DNA from: Stomoxys calcitrans
Lineage: Eukaryota > Arthropoda > Insecta > Diptera > Muscidae
Reading direction: 5' to 3'
Assembly: GCF_963082655.1 (NCBI RefSeq)
Contig: NC_081554.1
Span: 128,463,962-128,527,961 of the forward strand
Length of the DNA stretch: 64,000 nucleotides
In this document: positions 1 through 9,628 of the stretch, one piece after another
Position numbering within the stretch: the stretch's first letter is position 1
Layout: every line of letters begins with the position of its first letter
The notes under the pieces: generated by a model
What the model was told of the DNA's origin: nothing
Seen by the model: only the letters and a program-made list of their open reading frames with translations
Databases searched by the model: none
Position numbers and translations under genes: made by a program

Positions 1-899
1 GCCACTCAAAGCGCTGTTTAAATGGAAGCTATCTGACTATCGGACGGTCGCAAATACGGTCGTGCGCAATATTGAGGTTTCTACCGACGTATGAACTGAA
101 TCCAATTGATACACTTAGCTCTTTCATCCTTCGCATGCTTATTTTCGTAAGTAACATCTAGAGTAGTGATGGGCACACTAAGACTGTTAAAAAAGCAAAC
201 TGTTTTTGTGTGAGTATCATTAAACATCAACCAAATGAAATAGTTTTCAACTAAAGGCAGTCTCACGAAGCCACACGAAGTTGTTTATACTGTCCGTGCG
301 CTTTTATACGTTTTTCGCCCGCGGCATGGTATGCTTGTAAAATCCAACCATTATTATGATGGCGTGCTCTTGCTACCAGTGCGGGGGTCGTGGGTTCCAT
401 TGAACGATTTGGATTGCAAAAGCTTCTGATAGCAAACGAATACACGACCTCCGCACTAATAAGAAGAGCCAGATTATCATCGCAGAGGGCTAGCTTAGGA
501 AGATTGAACAACGGGGTAACAATCTTGTCGCCTTGGTTAACAATCTTGTCGCGATGCGGGGACTTAAGGGTTGAATCTAGGAGCATTCACCTGGGATATC
601 ATAATGCCGTAGGACGCCATGGTCCTAGGTGAATGCTATGACTTCGGATTCAACCTGAACTACAATAGAAGTTATCCCAAAAATACAAAAATACAAACAT
701 CACAATATTACTAAGAGTAACTCTGCAGGTGGTCAACGATTCAGTACCGCGAATCCACCCGAACCCATCCTCATGTTACACACAATACACTGATCCGACA
801 AGACAACATTGACTTGCCCCCCTGCGAGCATTACTGCGATCGACTCACAGAAGACGAACGAGCAGAAACGGGAAGAATGCTCCAAAAGCTACAAAGAAG
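1..899. other. Left-edge interval without a recognised gene
   Basis: I recognise no coding domain here. Open frames exist on both strands (for example 263-586 on the minus strand, about 107 codons), but none shows a family motif. The interval holds a long imperfect inverted repeat at 569-655 and a 15-bp direct duplication (TAACAATCTTGTCGC) near 517-552. It ends where the ORF1-like part of a LINE begins. Confidence 0.5.
569..655. repeat. Imperfect inverted repeat with arms of about 26-33 bp
   Basis: The left arm at 569-594 (begins GGTTGAATCTAGGAGCATTC) pairs with the right arm at 623-655 (ends GGATTCAACC). GGTTGAAT and GCATTCACCT are complementary to their partners, with a few extra unpaired bases in the right arm and a spacer of about 28 nt. 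It could be a foldback element, a structured RNA or a recombination relic. Only the pairing is directly visible. Confidence 0.6.
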
Positions 900-927
900 A
901 AGTGTATAGACGATCCGTGACTAGCGT

Positions 928-1435
928 TTGATGCGTAAATATAGGTTCCACGCCAGGAATTACGAGTCTATAATGAACACTATTGTCGAGGAACGTATGC
1001 ACCCCTCTGCTAGATCGAACGATACCGAAAGTGACACCAACGCAAACACTACAACTGGAAACGTCACACTCGCTACAGACAAAACCGAGACCGCCAGTGG
1101 AAGCACCGCGCGCATAACACCAGGGCCAGAAAAGGGCATAACTGTTTAGCCGATGTCTTTCATTGATCCCGCCGCTAGAGCCAGGAAGGGTAGTCAGAAG
1201 AGTGCCCTCCCGGCAAGGGTACCTAACTTAAATGACAGGCCCAATCCAGGGAATAAGCGGCAGCGATCTGACGATGCGCAGGCGCCTGATGGCAAAAGGG
1301 CCAAGAAATTTACGCCTGAACTACAGGTGGCTATCCTGGACTGGTTGTTAGTCGAAGAGAAGATTCTCTGAGCTCTATTAGAAGCCATTGGGAAAGGCGA
1401 GGATGACTCCTTTGCGGCTTTCGATGTCGCCACGT
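928..1435 (+). pseudogene. ORF1-like remnant upstream of a LOA-like LINE
   Basis: Two short adjoining frames (928-1149 and 1153-1371) encode a polar, Lys/Arg-rich stretch including KRQRSDDAQAPDGKRAKKF near 1249-1310. This resembles the basic nucleic-acid-binding ORF1 of I/LOA-type LINEs, and it sits just upstream of RT sequence in the same orientation. No zinc knuckle is seen. The frame is broken by a stop at 1150 and again after 1371. Assignment rests mainly on position and composition. Confidence 0.4.
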
Positions 1436-1689
1436 GACGGGCGTCATTAAGAAAGCTTTGGATTTTCTTTCGACTTGCATCGGTGGCCTTGACCCTATTC
1501 GGACTAGCTTGAAATTAGAGTTGGTCCCGATTGATCGGAGGTCTGATATCAAGATATTTCAATACCTATACATATATGCGGCCTTAACGGATGATCTCAT
1601 CATGGACAAAGTTGACTGCGGAAGATAGTATGGGCAGTCCGCACTTTCCGGCCATTTAAGTCTGTCGGACCTGACCCAAAATACAAAGA

Positions 1690-2480
1690 GCATGGAGCGA
1701 GGTCAAAGTGGCTTTTATCACCAAGGCGGGAAGAATAAACCACAGTACGACGAAGGATTATGGGCCTATTAGTCTGTCATCGTTTTTGCTGAAAACACTT
1801 TAAAAACTGATTGACCTGAAGGTGAGAGGGGGACTGACTCCGGAAAAGTTCAGTGGGGCACAACACGCATACCTCGGTGGAGACGACCCTTCACAAGGTG
1901 TAACAGAAGGTCGAGACGTCTCTCCGACAGAAGGAGTACACTTTAGCGGCCTTCTTGGATATTGACAGGGCCTTCAATATTGTGGAGATAGGATGGATAG
2001 TCGCCGTACTGGACCACACGGAGACCAATAATATGCTTTATCGCAGGATTATTATTGCAAACCTGCGTGGTCAGAAGACGGGTGACCAGGGGATCGCTCC
2101 AAGGAGGAGTGTTCTCGCTGATTCTATGGAACCTCGTGATTAATGAAATCCTGTTGAATCTCGGTAGGGATTGCAGTAGGATAATCGCTTGTGCGGACGA
2201 AGTCGTGCTGCTGGTCCGAGGCAGGTTTCTGTCGATAATCAGTGAGATCATGAAAGGGTCAGTGAAGAGGTTGTCGCGATGGGATCCCGGACAGGGTTGA
2301 GGGCCAACTTAAAGAAGACGGAGTTGGTGCTATTTACGTGTAGATACTAAATACCGGAGTTCAGATTCCTGACCTTGGACGGGATCACCCTGCGGCTGTT
2401 GAAGGAGGTGAAGTACCTTGACATAGTTCTCGATTCGAAACTGTCCTGGAATAGGAATGCCGAGGAAAGAAGTCGGAGAA
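1690..2480 (+). pseudogene. Reverse transcriptase remnant, LOA/R1-like LINE
   Basis: RT blocks are readable in order but in shifting frames. The segment around 1700-1810 contains YGPISLSSFLLKTL (RT block 2). The segment at 1943-1990 reads LDIDRAFNIVE, the motif A with the catalytic Asp. The segment at 2085-2130 reads RGSLQGGVFSLILWN (motif B). The catalytic box at 2187-2201 reads ACADE instead of a YADD-type box, so one catalytic Asp has become Glu. Stops at 2143 and 2301 and several frameshifts show it is dead. The RNase H that follows (2795-3121) places it in an RNase H-bearing clade rather than Jockey. Confidence 0.85.
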
Positions 2481-2794
2481 GAGGATACGTATGAGTGAAT
2501 TCGAGAAAGTCCAGAAACTGGTTTGCGTCGGGGTCACAGGCGATAGTGGATATGCAGCCCATTGAGGCCTATATTCGGAACTGCGCCGCCAGAGTCGCGC
2601 TTAGGCTGAGGGAGCTCGGCATTCTGAAGGAGGACGGTTGCGGCAACAGTTCGATTATGGGTGTTACGGATGCGGTAGATTGAGAAGTGTCTCCAACTAC
2701 CTGCCGCCAGTACCGACTGGGGTGAGGGCATTCGCTATTCGTTTTCCTGGGAGGGTTGAATGGAAAGCGAATGCTGTACTTGAGTAGAATAAGA

Positions 2795-3121
2795 CCTCGA
2801 TCTACGCCGATGGCTCCAAGATGGAGTTAGGGATTGGATTAAGGATTTACTATGACGCACTCAATATCGGCATTTCACTGAGACTGCCGGACGAGTGTAC
2901 GGTCTTTCAGACAGAGGTTTGTACCGATACAGTAGCCGCAAGAGAAATTCTGGTTAGGGATTTACCGCCCGCAAATATGGCGGCGCTCAAGGCCTTGGGG
3001 TCGAGGATGGTGAGGTCGAGATTCGTGGCGGATTATTTGGAGTCCATGGATTGGCTCCGGGTCCACAATGTGACGCTCACATTTGTTCCTGGACATGAGA
3101 GGATTTCAATGGGACATTTCG
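2795..3121 (+). pseudogene. RNase H domain remnant of the same LINE
   Basis: The segment begins with a YADGSK motif at 2803-2820, the first catalytic Asp block of LINE-type RNase H. It continues as a 100-residue frame with RLPDECTVFQTEV (the Glu-containing block) and ends near WLRVHNVTLTFVPGHERIS, the VPGH block. The family normally continues with a cysteine-rich C-terminus. Here it is cut at 3121 by a Tc1/mariner end, and the frame runs on for a few codons into that element. Stops precede the domain, so it is a pseudogene. Confidence 0.85.
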
Positions 3122-3315
3122 GAACACATTTCGAACCGAACACTGATTTTGGTAATAAAATTCAATGATTTGCAAGCGTTGCTCGTTAGTAAGTCTATTC
3201 ATGATGAAATGTCAAAGCATACTGAGCATCTTTCTCTTTGACACCATGTCTGAAATCCCACGTGATCTGTCAAATACTAATGCATGAAAATCCTAACCTC
3301 AAAAAAATCACCCTT
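3122..3315 (-). mobile_element. Solo 194-bp terminal segment of a Tc1/mariner element
   Basis: This 194-nt block matches the right terminus of the foldback element at 56646-57251, differing only by one A in a homopolymer. It is the exact reverse complement, as far as I can read, of that element's left terminus. On the minus strand it encodes the start of a helix-turn-helix transposase (LTNEQRLQIIEFYYQNQCSV). The outer end reads CACCCTT followed by TA, the expected target dinucleotide. The inner end abuts LINE RNase H sequence, so only one terminus is present. Confidence 0.85.
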
Positions 3316-3397
3316 TATTTATCAATTTACTAACCCATGCTTTATATAAGACACTGTCTTTTGTATGGGTTTTATCATAATAAAATACAAATACAAA

Positions 3398-3605
3398 TAC
3401 TTGGCCCAAATCGGTACAGATGTGGATATACCTGCCATATAGACCGATATCTCGATTTAAAGTCTTGGCCCCATAAAAGGCGCATTTATAATCCGATTTC
3501 AATGAAATTTGACACAGTGACTTATGTTGACTTTTCGACATCCGTGTCGTATATGGTTCAGATCGGTTTATTTTTAGATATAGCTACTTAAAAGACCAAT
3601 ATTTT
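3398..3605 (+). mobile_element. DINE-like family B, 3' monomer fragment
   Basis: The sequence matches the last tandem monomers of the complete family B copy at 36272-37322 (GACCGATATCTCGATTTAA, then a TATTTTTAGATATAGCTAC stretch). It stops inside a T-run at about 3605, where a second family B element begins. It therefore looks like an older B copy interrupted by a younger one. Confidence 0.75.
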
Positions 3606-4579
3606 TATACCCACCACCGAAGGATGGGTGTATATTCATTTTGTCATTCCGTTTGCAACACATCGAACCTATAAAGTATATATATTCTTGATCAGCGTAA
3701 AAATTTAAGACGATCTAGACATGACCGTCCGTCTGCCCGTCTGTCTGTTGAAATCACGCAACAGCCTTTAAAAACAGAGATATTGAGCTGAAACTTTGCA
3801 CAGATTCTTTTTTTTGTCCATAAGCAGGTTAAGTTCGAAGATGGGCTATATCGGACTATATCTTGATATAGCCCCCATATAGACCGATCCGCCGATTTAG
3901 GGACTAAGGTCCATAAAAACCGATTTTGCTGAAATTTGGGACAGTGAGTTGCGTTGGGCCCTTCGACTTCATTCGTTAATTTGGCCCAGATCGGTTCAGA
4001 TTTGGATATAGCTGCCATATAGAGCGATCCTCCGATTTAGGGTCTTAGGCCCACAAAAGCCACATTTATTATCCGATTTTGATGAAATTTGGGACACTGA
4101 ATTGTGTTAGGCCCTTCGACATCCTTCGTCAATTTGGCCCAGATCAGTTCAGATTTGGATATAGCTGCCGAACAGACCGATCCTCCGATTTGAGGTCTTA
4201 GGCCCATAAAAGCCACATTTAATTTCCGATTTTGCTGAAATTTGGGACAGTGAGTTGTCTTAGGCCCTTCGACATCCTTCTTCAAATAGGCCCAGATCGG
4301 CCCAGATTTTAATATAGACCGATCTCTCGATTTAAGGTTTTGGGTCCATAAAATGGGCATTTATTGTCCGATTTCGTCGGAATTTGGGACAGTGCTTTGT
4401 GTTAGGCTCTTCGACATGTTTCTGCAGCTTGGCTCAAATCAGTCCAGATTTGAATCTCGATTCAAAATCTTTGCCCTATAAAAGGCGTAATTATAATCCG
4501 ATTTCACCGAAATTTGCCACAATGACTCATGTTAAGCTTTTCGACATTCGTGTCGTTTATGGTTCAGATCGGTTTATTT
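3606..4579 (+). mobile_element. DINE-like family B copy, 5' end to third monomer
   Basis: It starts TATACCCACCACCGAAGG at 3606 and contains the shared core (TATATATTCTTGATCAGC at 3678-3695, then GATCTAGACATG and a GTCYGTCTG microsatellite). The monomers carry ATATAGCTGCCATATAGAC. Equivalent positions at 4004/4157 and 4150/4303 give a 153-bp monomer. The copy is interrupted at a T-run near 4579 by a family A 5' end and its own 3' end is not found. Frames inside it are by-products of the repeat. Confidence 0.85.
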
Positions 4580-5132
4580 TTATACCCTCCACCATAAGAT
4601 GGGGAGACCCCATAAAGTCTGAGACCCCATAAAGTATATATATTCTTGATCGTCGTGAAATTTTATGTCGATCTAGCCATGTCCGTCCGTCTGTCCGTCC
4701 GTCCGTCCGTCCGTCTGTCTGTCGAAAGCACGTTAACTTCCAAAGGAGTAAAGCTAGCCGCTTGAAATTTTGCACAAATACTTCTTATTAGTGTAGGTCG
4801 GTTGGAATTGTAAATGGGCCATATCGGTCCATGTTTTGATATAGCTGCCATATAAACCGATCTTGGGTCTTGACTTCTTGAGCCTGTAGAGTGCGCAATT
4901 CTTATCCGATTGGGATGAAATTTTGCACGACGTGTTTTGTTATGATATCCAACAACTGTGCTAAGTATGGTTCAAATCGGTTCATAACCTGATATAGCTG
5001 CCATATAAACCGATCTTGGGTCTTGACTTCTTGAGCCTCTATAGTGCGCAATTCTTATCCAATTGGAATGAAATTTTGCACGACGTGTTTTGTTATTATA
5101 TCAAACAACTGTGCCTAGTATGGTTCAAATCG
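4580..5132 (+). mobile_element. DINE-like family A, 5' half
   Basis: TATACCCTCCACCATAAGAT begins at 4581, immediately after a T-run inside family B. The core motif, the GTCCGTCCGTCTG microsatellite (about 4681-4722) and roughly two monomers (GCCATATAAACCGATCTTGG) follow. A short internal duplication around 4605-4635 repeats GAGACCCCATAAAGT. Homology ends near 5132 and no hairpin terminus is present, so the copy is 3'-truncated. Confidence 0.85.
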
Positions 5133-5780
5133 CCATAAAATCGCACCTATTTTAAAAAGGATTATTGCCATAAATTAAATTTTTGTAATATAGAAACCAT
5201 CAAATGCAACAAGACATTAAAACGGATTCGAGGTATCTCACTCCCAAGAATTTTAAGACATTTTTTCATTTGATTTTTGGGATATAAAAAATTGCCGACT
5301 TTCGACAAGCCAATTTTGTCCCAAACTGGATGGGAAAAAGTGTTGTAACTGGTTTCAGTCGTTCACTTCACACCAATCCACATTTTATTACGGAACCTTT
5401 TTCCCCACTCGAGCTAGAATTTTTATTTTTCGTCGTTAATGGGTTGATGCAAATTTTTTAAAAAGATAACATTTTTGTGATTGCTTTAGACTAAAAGTTA
5501 TAAAAAGTTTCTTTAAGCTAAAATCTTCATGAAATTATCTCGCCAAAAAATTTTTTTTATATAAAAATTGTTTCGAAAGACGAACATTTAAAAAAATTTT
5601 TCTTAGACATTATTCTATATGAATTTTCTTTTAACTCTTATTTTATTATTTAAATTGCAATTTCAATCGCAAAAAATATTGCTTGCTTGCGTTAATCTGA
5701 AAAGGTTTTCCAAAGAACAATAAGTGATTTTTAATTATAAATTATTTGAATTACGGCAGAGCCCGAATCCCGGCCGGGCT
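5133..5780. other. AT-rich interval, no gene recognised; B-box remnant at its end
   Basis: The DNA is strongly AT-rich with many A/T homopolymers and no protein motif. At 5761-5780, GCCCGAATCCCGGCCGGGCT shares a 17-nt stretch with the tRNA-like SINE at 19249-19330, so it may be a small relic of that SINE family. Confidence 0.45.
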
Positions 5781-6241
5781 TAAGACCCCCAATTGGAGGA
5801 TCGGTGTATGTGGCAGCTGTATCCAAATCTGGACCGATCAGGGACAAGTTGACGGATGATGTCGAGGGGCCTAACGCAACTCACTGCTCCAAATTTTAGC
5901 GAAATCGGATAAAAAATGTGGCTTTTATGGGCCTAAGACTCTAAATCGGGTGATCGGTCTATATGGGGGCTATATCAAGATATAGTCCATCTTCGAACCT
6001 AACCTGCTTATGAACAACAAAAGAATCTGTGCAAAGTTTCAGCTCAATATCTCTATTTTTGAAGGCTGTAGCGTGATTTCAACAGACAGACGGACAGACG
6101 GACGGACATGGCTAGATCGTCTTAGATTTTTACGCTGATCAAGAATATCTATGTACTATAAAGGGTCGGAAATGGATATTTCGATGTGTTGCAAACGGAA
6201 CGACAAAATGAATATACCCCCATCCTTCGGTGGTGGGTATA
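5781..6241 (-). mobile_element. DINE-like family B, 5' half, reverse orientation
   Basis: On the minus strand it runs from the 5' hairpin end (CCATCCTTCGGTGGTGGGTAT on the plus strand, 6220-6240) through the core and the ACGGACAGACGG microsatellite to one and a half monomers. It meets a family C 3' end at 6244 with almost no gap and lacks its own 3' hairpin. Confidence 0.85.
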
Positions 6242-6243
6242 AA

Positions 6244-6613
6244 AACAGTAAGGAAAGGCAAAAGTCGGGAGGTGGCGACTTTATAATACCCTACACCTAC
6301 CCTATAAACACAAATGGGGGGCTACATCTAATTCTAAACCAATTTTGATGGACCTCAGCGGATATATCCAGATTATTAAAATTCCTGTATCAAATTTCTA
6401 TCAAAGAAAATTGCTTCAAAATGTAATAACTACGGTTGAGAAATGACAACAAATTATCTGAAGAACAAATACATGGGAGCTATATCTAAATCTGAACCGT
6501 TTTCGACCAAACTTTATGGATATTGTGAAATTCGTCGAGGAAAGCATTGTACAAAATTTTGGGAATATTGGTCAATAAATGCGCTTGCAGTGGGTCTAAA
6601 AGTGAAAATCGGG

Positions 6614-6706
<93 letters not shown>

Positions 6707-7470
6707 CCATATCTAAATCTAAACCGATTTCTATGAAATTCACTAGAAATATCGATGACCATTTTATTGCTGCATTACTGCAAATCGGACGAACATATAT
6801 ATGGGAGCTATATCCAAAACTGAACCGATTTCTATAATATTCACTTTTAATATCGAGAGTCATAAAAAAATCCTTCCTGTCAAATTGCGAGAGAATTGGT
6901 TATTCAATGACTATTTTGATGTATTACTATATATATGGGAGCTATATCCAAATCTGAACCGATTACTATGATATTCACCAGTCGGTTAACAAATGACCAT
7001 TTTATTGCTGTATTACTGGAAATCGGACGAACATATATATGAGAGCTACATCCAAATCTGAACCGAATTTTATAAAATTCACCAGTAATATCATAAGTCA
7101 TAATACAATCCTTTCTACCAAATTTCAAGAGAATCGGTCAACAAATGACCATTTTATTGCTGTATTACTGGAAATCGGACAAACATATATATGGGAGCTA
7201 TATCCAAATCTGAACCGATTTCTATGAAATTCATCAGTAATATCGAGAGCCAAAAGAAAATCGTTCATTCCAAATTTCGAGAGAATCGGTTAACAAATTA
7301 CCATTTTATTGCATTATTGCTGTGGATCGAACGAAAATATATATGGGAGCTATATCCAAATCTGAACCGATTTTTTTCAATTTCAATAGGCTTCGTCTCT
7401 AGGCCAAAAAACATGGCCATATCAAATTTTGCCTTCGGCGAAAATTTCATCCAAACTTTGAGTAAAGAGA
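6244..7470 (-). mobile_element. DINE-like family C copy, 3' end and monomer array
   Basis: Reading the minus strand, the 3' terminus is visible at 6244-6295, including the hairpin-forming AAAGTCGGGAGGTGGCGACT. Upstream lies a monomer array whose unit starts ATGGGAGCTATATCCAAATC. Units at 7039, 7191 and 7343 are exactly 152 bp apart, while units at 6801 and 6935 are shortened. A long (TA)n expansion interrupts it at 6615-6701. The 5' core and TATACCC end are missing; homology fades near 7470. Confidence 0.8.
6615..6701. repeat. (TA)n microsatellite, about 43 units
   Basis: An uninterrupted TA dinucleotide run of about 86 nt lies inside the family C array, where the normal monomer has only a short TATATATAT. 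All Tyr-Ile repeat frames over this interval are artefacts of the microsatellite. Confidence 0.95.
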
Positions 7471-7735
7471 AGATTTCATTGATATTCTGCGTTTATGGAA
7501 ATTCTAATTAAAATTTTGTCTGATTATTAAATATTGATATACTCGTATTAACTGTTATATTTAAAGTAATAGTAAACTAGAGCAACCCTCGTTATTTGAG
7601 CTTCCAGAGGTCTTCGACCCATTGAAAATTGCGAAGTCGGTATGAAACAGTCGAATTTTAAGTGTAAGGATTTTGTTTTTTTTCAGAAAAAAATTGACAA
7701 TTTTAGAATTCTTTTTTCAGTTTTGGCGTATGTGG

Positions 7736-8445
7736 TACGAAGGAGTCCTTCCCTGTGGACGTGTTGGATGAAGTTTTCCCGGAAAGTAATCTTTGGGCTG
7801 GGGTACTTTTTCCTTGTCGGGAAAACTTTTGTGTACACGGATGGGTCTAAATTGGTTGGGGCACTGGCGCAGGAGTCTTTATTGGCTTCCGTCAAATCAG
7901 TGCCTGTGGAGTGGTGGAGCGTCCTACCAATGGAGATGATGTCGAAGCACGAATGGCGGAGCGAACAGATTGCCATGGTGTACTTGATTAGTCGGGCGGC
8001 GCTGAAGTCTCTAGCTTCGGTCAACATGAGAAAGGGAGGCTGTCAAGCTCTGCTGGATCCTGGGGAACAAGGCGGCCGACAGGCTGGCCAGGAATTGATT
8101 GGAGACTAGATCGAATCGTGCTACAAAATCAGTGACCGCTCCGCTGTGTGAGCTTTTGGCAGGGTGATGCTTTCTACGATTACTGCAAGAATGAGGCGTG
8201 GGTTAGTGCAATGGATTGCAGGGTGGCGAATGCCCTGTGGTCGAGTATTACGCCAGACACTGGACAGGGAGAAGCAGGCAGTTGTAGGTTGTGCGATGAC
8301 TAGGAGGAAATGGAGACAGGCGAGGAAATTGTGAGGCACTGCTCCGCAATTGAGAGTAGAAGACACAAAATAATGCTGCTGCCATACCAAATGATACAGT
8401 ACCTCACAAATGTCGCCAGCATAAGGAGGGGAAAAACATTGCTGA
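7736..8445 (+). pseudogene. LINE RNase H and C-terminal cysteine domain remnant
   Basis: VYTDGSKLVG at 7831-7860 is the first block of a LINE RNase H. After several frameshifts, 8220-8340 reads as a cysteine-rich C-terminus (CRLCDD, then EEIVRHCSAIESRR), the zinc-finger-like tail that follows RNase H in LOA/R1-type LINEs. The upstream RT is absent, as expected for a 5'-truncated copy. No single frame covers both parts. A tRNA-like SINE follows directly. Confidence 0.75.
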
Positions 8446-8454
8446 CAATTTTTT

Positions 8455-8535
8455 TTTGATGTTCTTGCCAGGATTCGAACCCAGTCTTTTAGCGTTAAAG
8501 GCGGACATGCTAACCTCTGCGTTACAGTGGCCCCG
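8455..8535 (-). repeat. tRNA-derived SINE-like unit, type 1
   Basis: On the minus strand this reads as a tRNA-like head with a perfect B box (GGTTCGAATCC, complement at 8471-8481) and an A-box-like TAACGCAGAGG about 40 nt upstream. Highly similar units lie at 22591-22656 and 59978-60045. Three dispersed copies with a pol III-type internal promoter layout indicate a SINE or tRNA-like repeat rather than a working tRNA gene: no matching acceptor stem or CCA context is visible. Confidence 0.65.
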
Positions 8536-9628
8536 TAGTATTTCCCATTAGTACTCTCTAACCCTTATATTACATGCCACCTTTTTCTATAATAATAATA
8601 TTTTGTACTTTGCAAAAAGTGATACAAGCCTCAGGTTTTTCTGTACAAATACCTATCTATATGTTTTCGACCTGTATAGCACTTAATAAGATCATCCTCT
8701 TAATTTGCTTTCTCAATGGGAAGGCGTTCATAAACTTTCGCCAATTTGTTTGTGGTGAGTGGAGATAAAAGGAGTATTCAATTTATTTTCAATATTTTTT
8801 GCTCTGTCAATGTGAGGGAAAAAATGTGCATATACCACAGCCTTGGCAAATCCCAACCAAAGGGGGGAATTGTCTGGTTTTTGTTGTTTGTGGCGGTTAC
8901 TGTTCATTACGAAAATTGAGCTGCTGTCAAATCAGCCTTAAAACAGCAACAATAAATGCACCGACAACATCTCTTGCAGCCAGTCGACGGCTGTTAGGCT
9001 GTCGGAGGTGCTGATGTTGCCGGCAGAATTCTTTTTGGTGCAACCGCCACCACCATCATCGCCACACTGATATTGGTGTTGCTGGTGGTTGGAGCTGCAT
9101 TTTTTTGTTCTGCTGCTGCTTGTTGGGATGCCCAGCGGCATGTTTAAAAATTGAAAAACGCATTTGCGTGATAAATTGCAATATTTAACACTCTGCACTC
9201 TCAAAATGTAGCACTAAAGGCCTTGAGTTTAACTGTGTGGAAGTCTATGTTGGTGATGACGATGTTGTTGTTTTTGCTGCATTACGGCGTGATGTGTTTT
9301 TTTGTTTTTTTTTTTTGGAACTACGGTCAGCTTCAGTCCCGAATAAGGCGAGAGGGTTGGCAAAAGAGCTTTTGGCTACATCCAAAACACTAAAAACATG
9401 AATAATGTCGGTCGAGTCGAATGTTTTATAACCTGTAAACGTGGGATGAAAGCATGCTAATTTTGTCATTGGATGTGCTAATCTTGAAAATATTGAACGA
9501 AGATACCATAAGGAATATATATTTATGATTGTGATGGCACTGTCAGTCAAAAATTCTCTCGGCCATCAAATCGCTGCCTGTTAGATGTGACGAAATTTAT
9601 ATTTAAGGTATGTATATATTCTCGATTT
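8536..9628. other. Apparently single-copy, non-coding interval
   Basis: I see no match to the repeat families of this window and no protein motif. The interval contains short GTTGTT and GCTGCT trinucleotide tracts (9000-9290) and a T-run near 9298-9318. Small frames on both strands are shorter than 105 codons, without recognisable domains. It may be host intergenic or intronic DNA. Confidence 0.5.

Noticed and set aside
6443..6863. Frames encoding long Tyr-Ile repeats on both strands
   Set aside because: They are translations of the (TA)n microsatellite at 6615-6701 in all phases, not proteins.
8455..8535. Functional tRNA gene on the minus strand
   Set aside because: The B box is perfect, but there is no convincing acceptor stem, the A box deviates, and near-identical units recur at two other places, as for a SINE.
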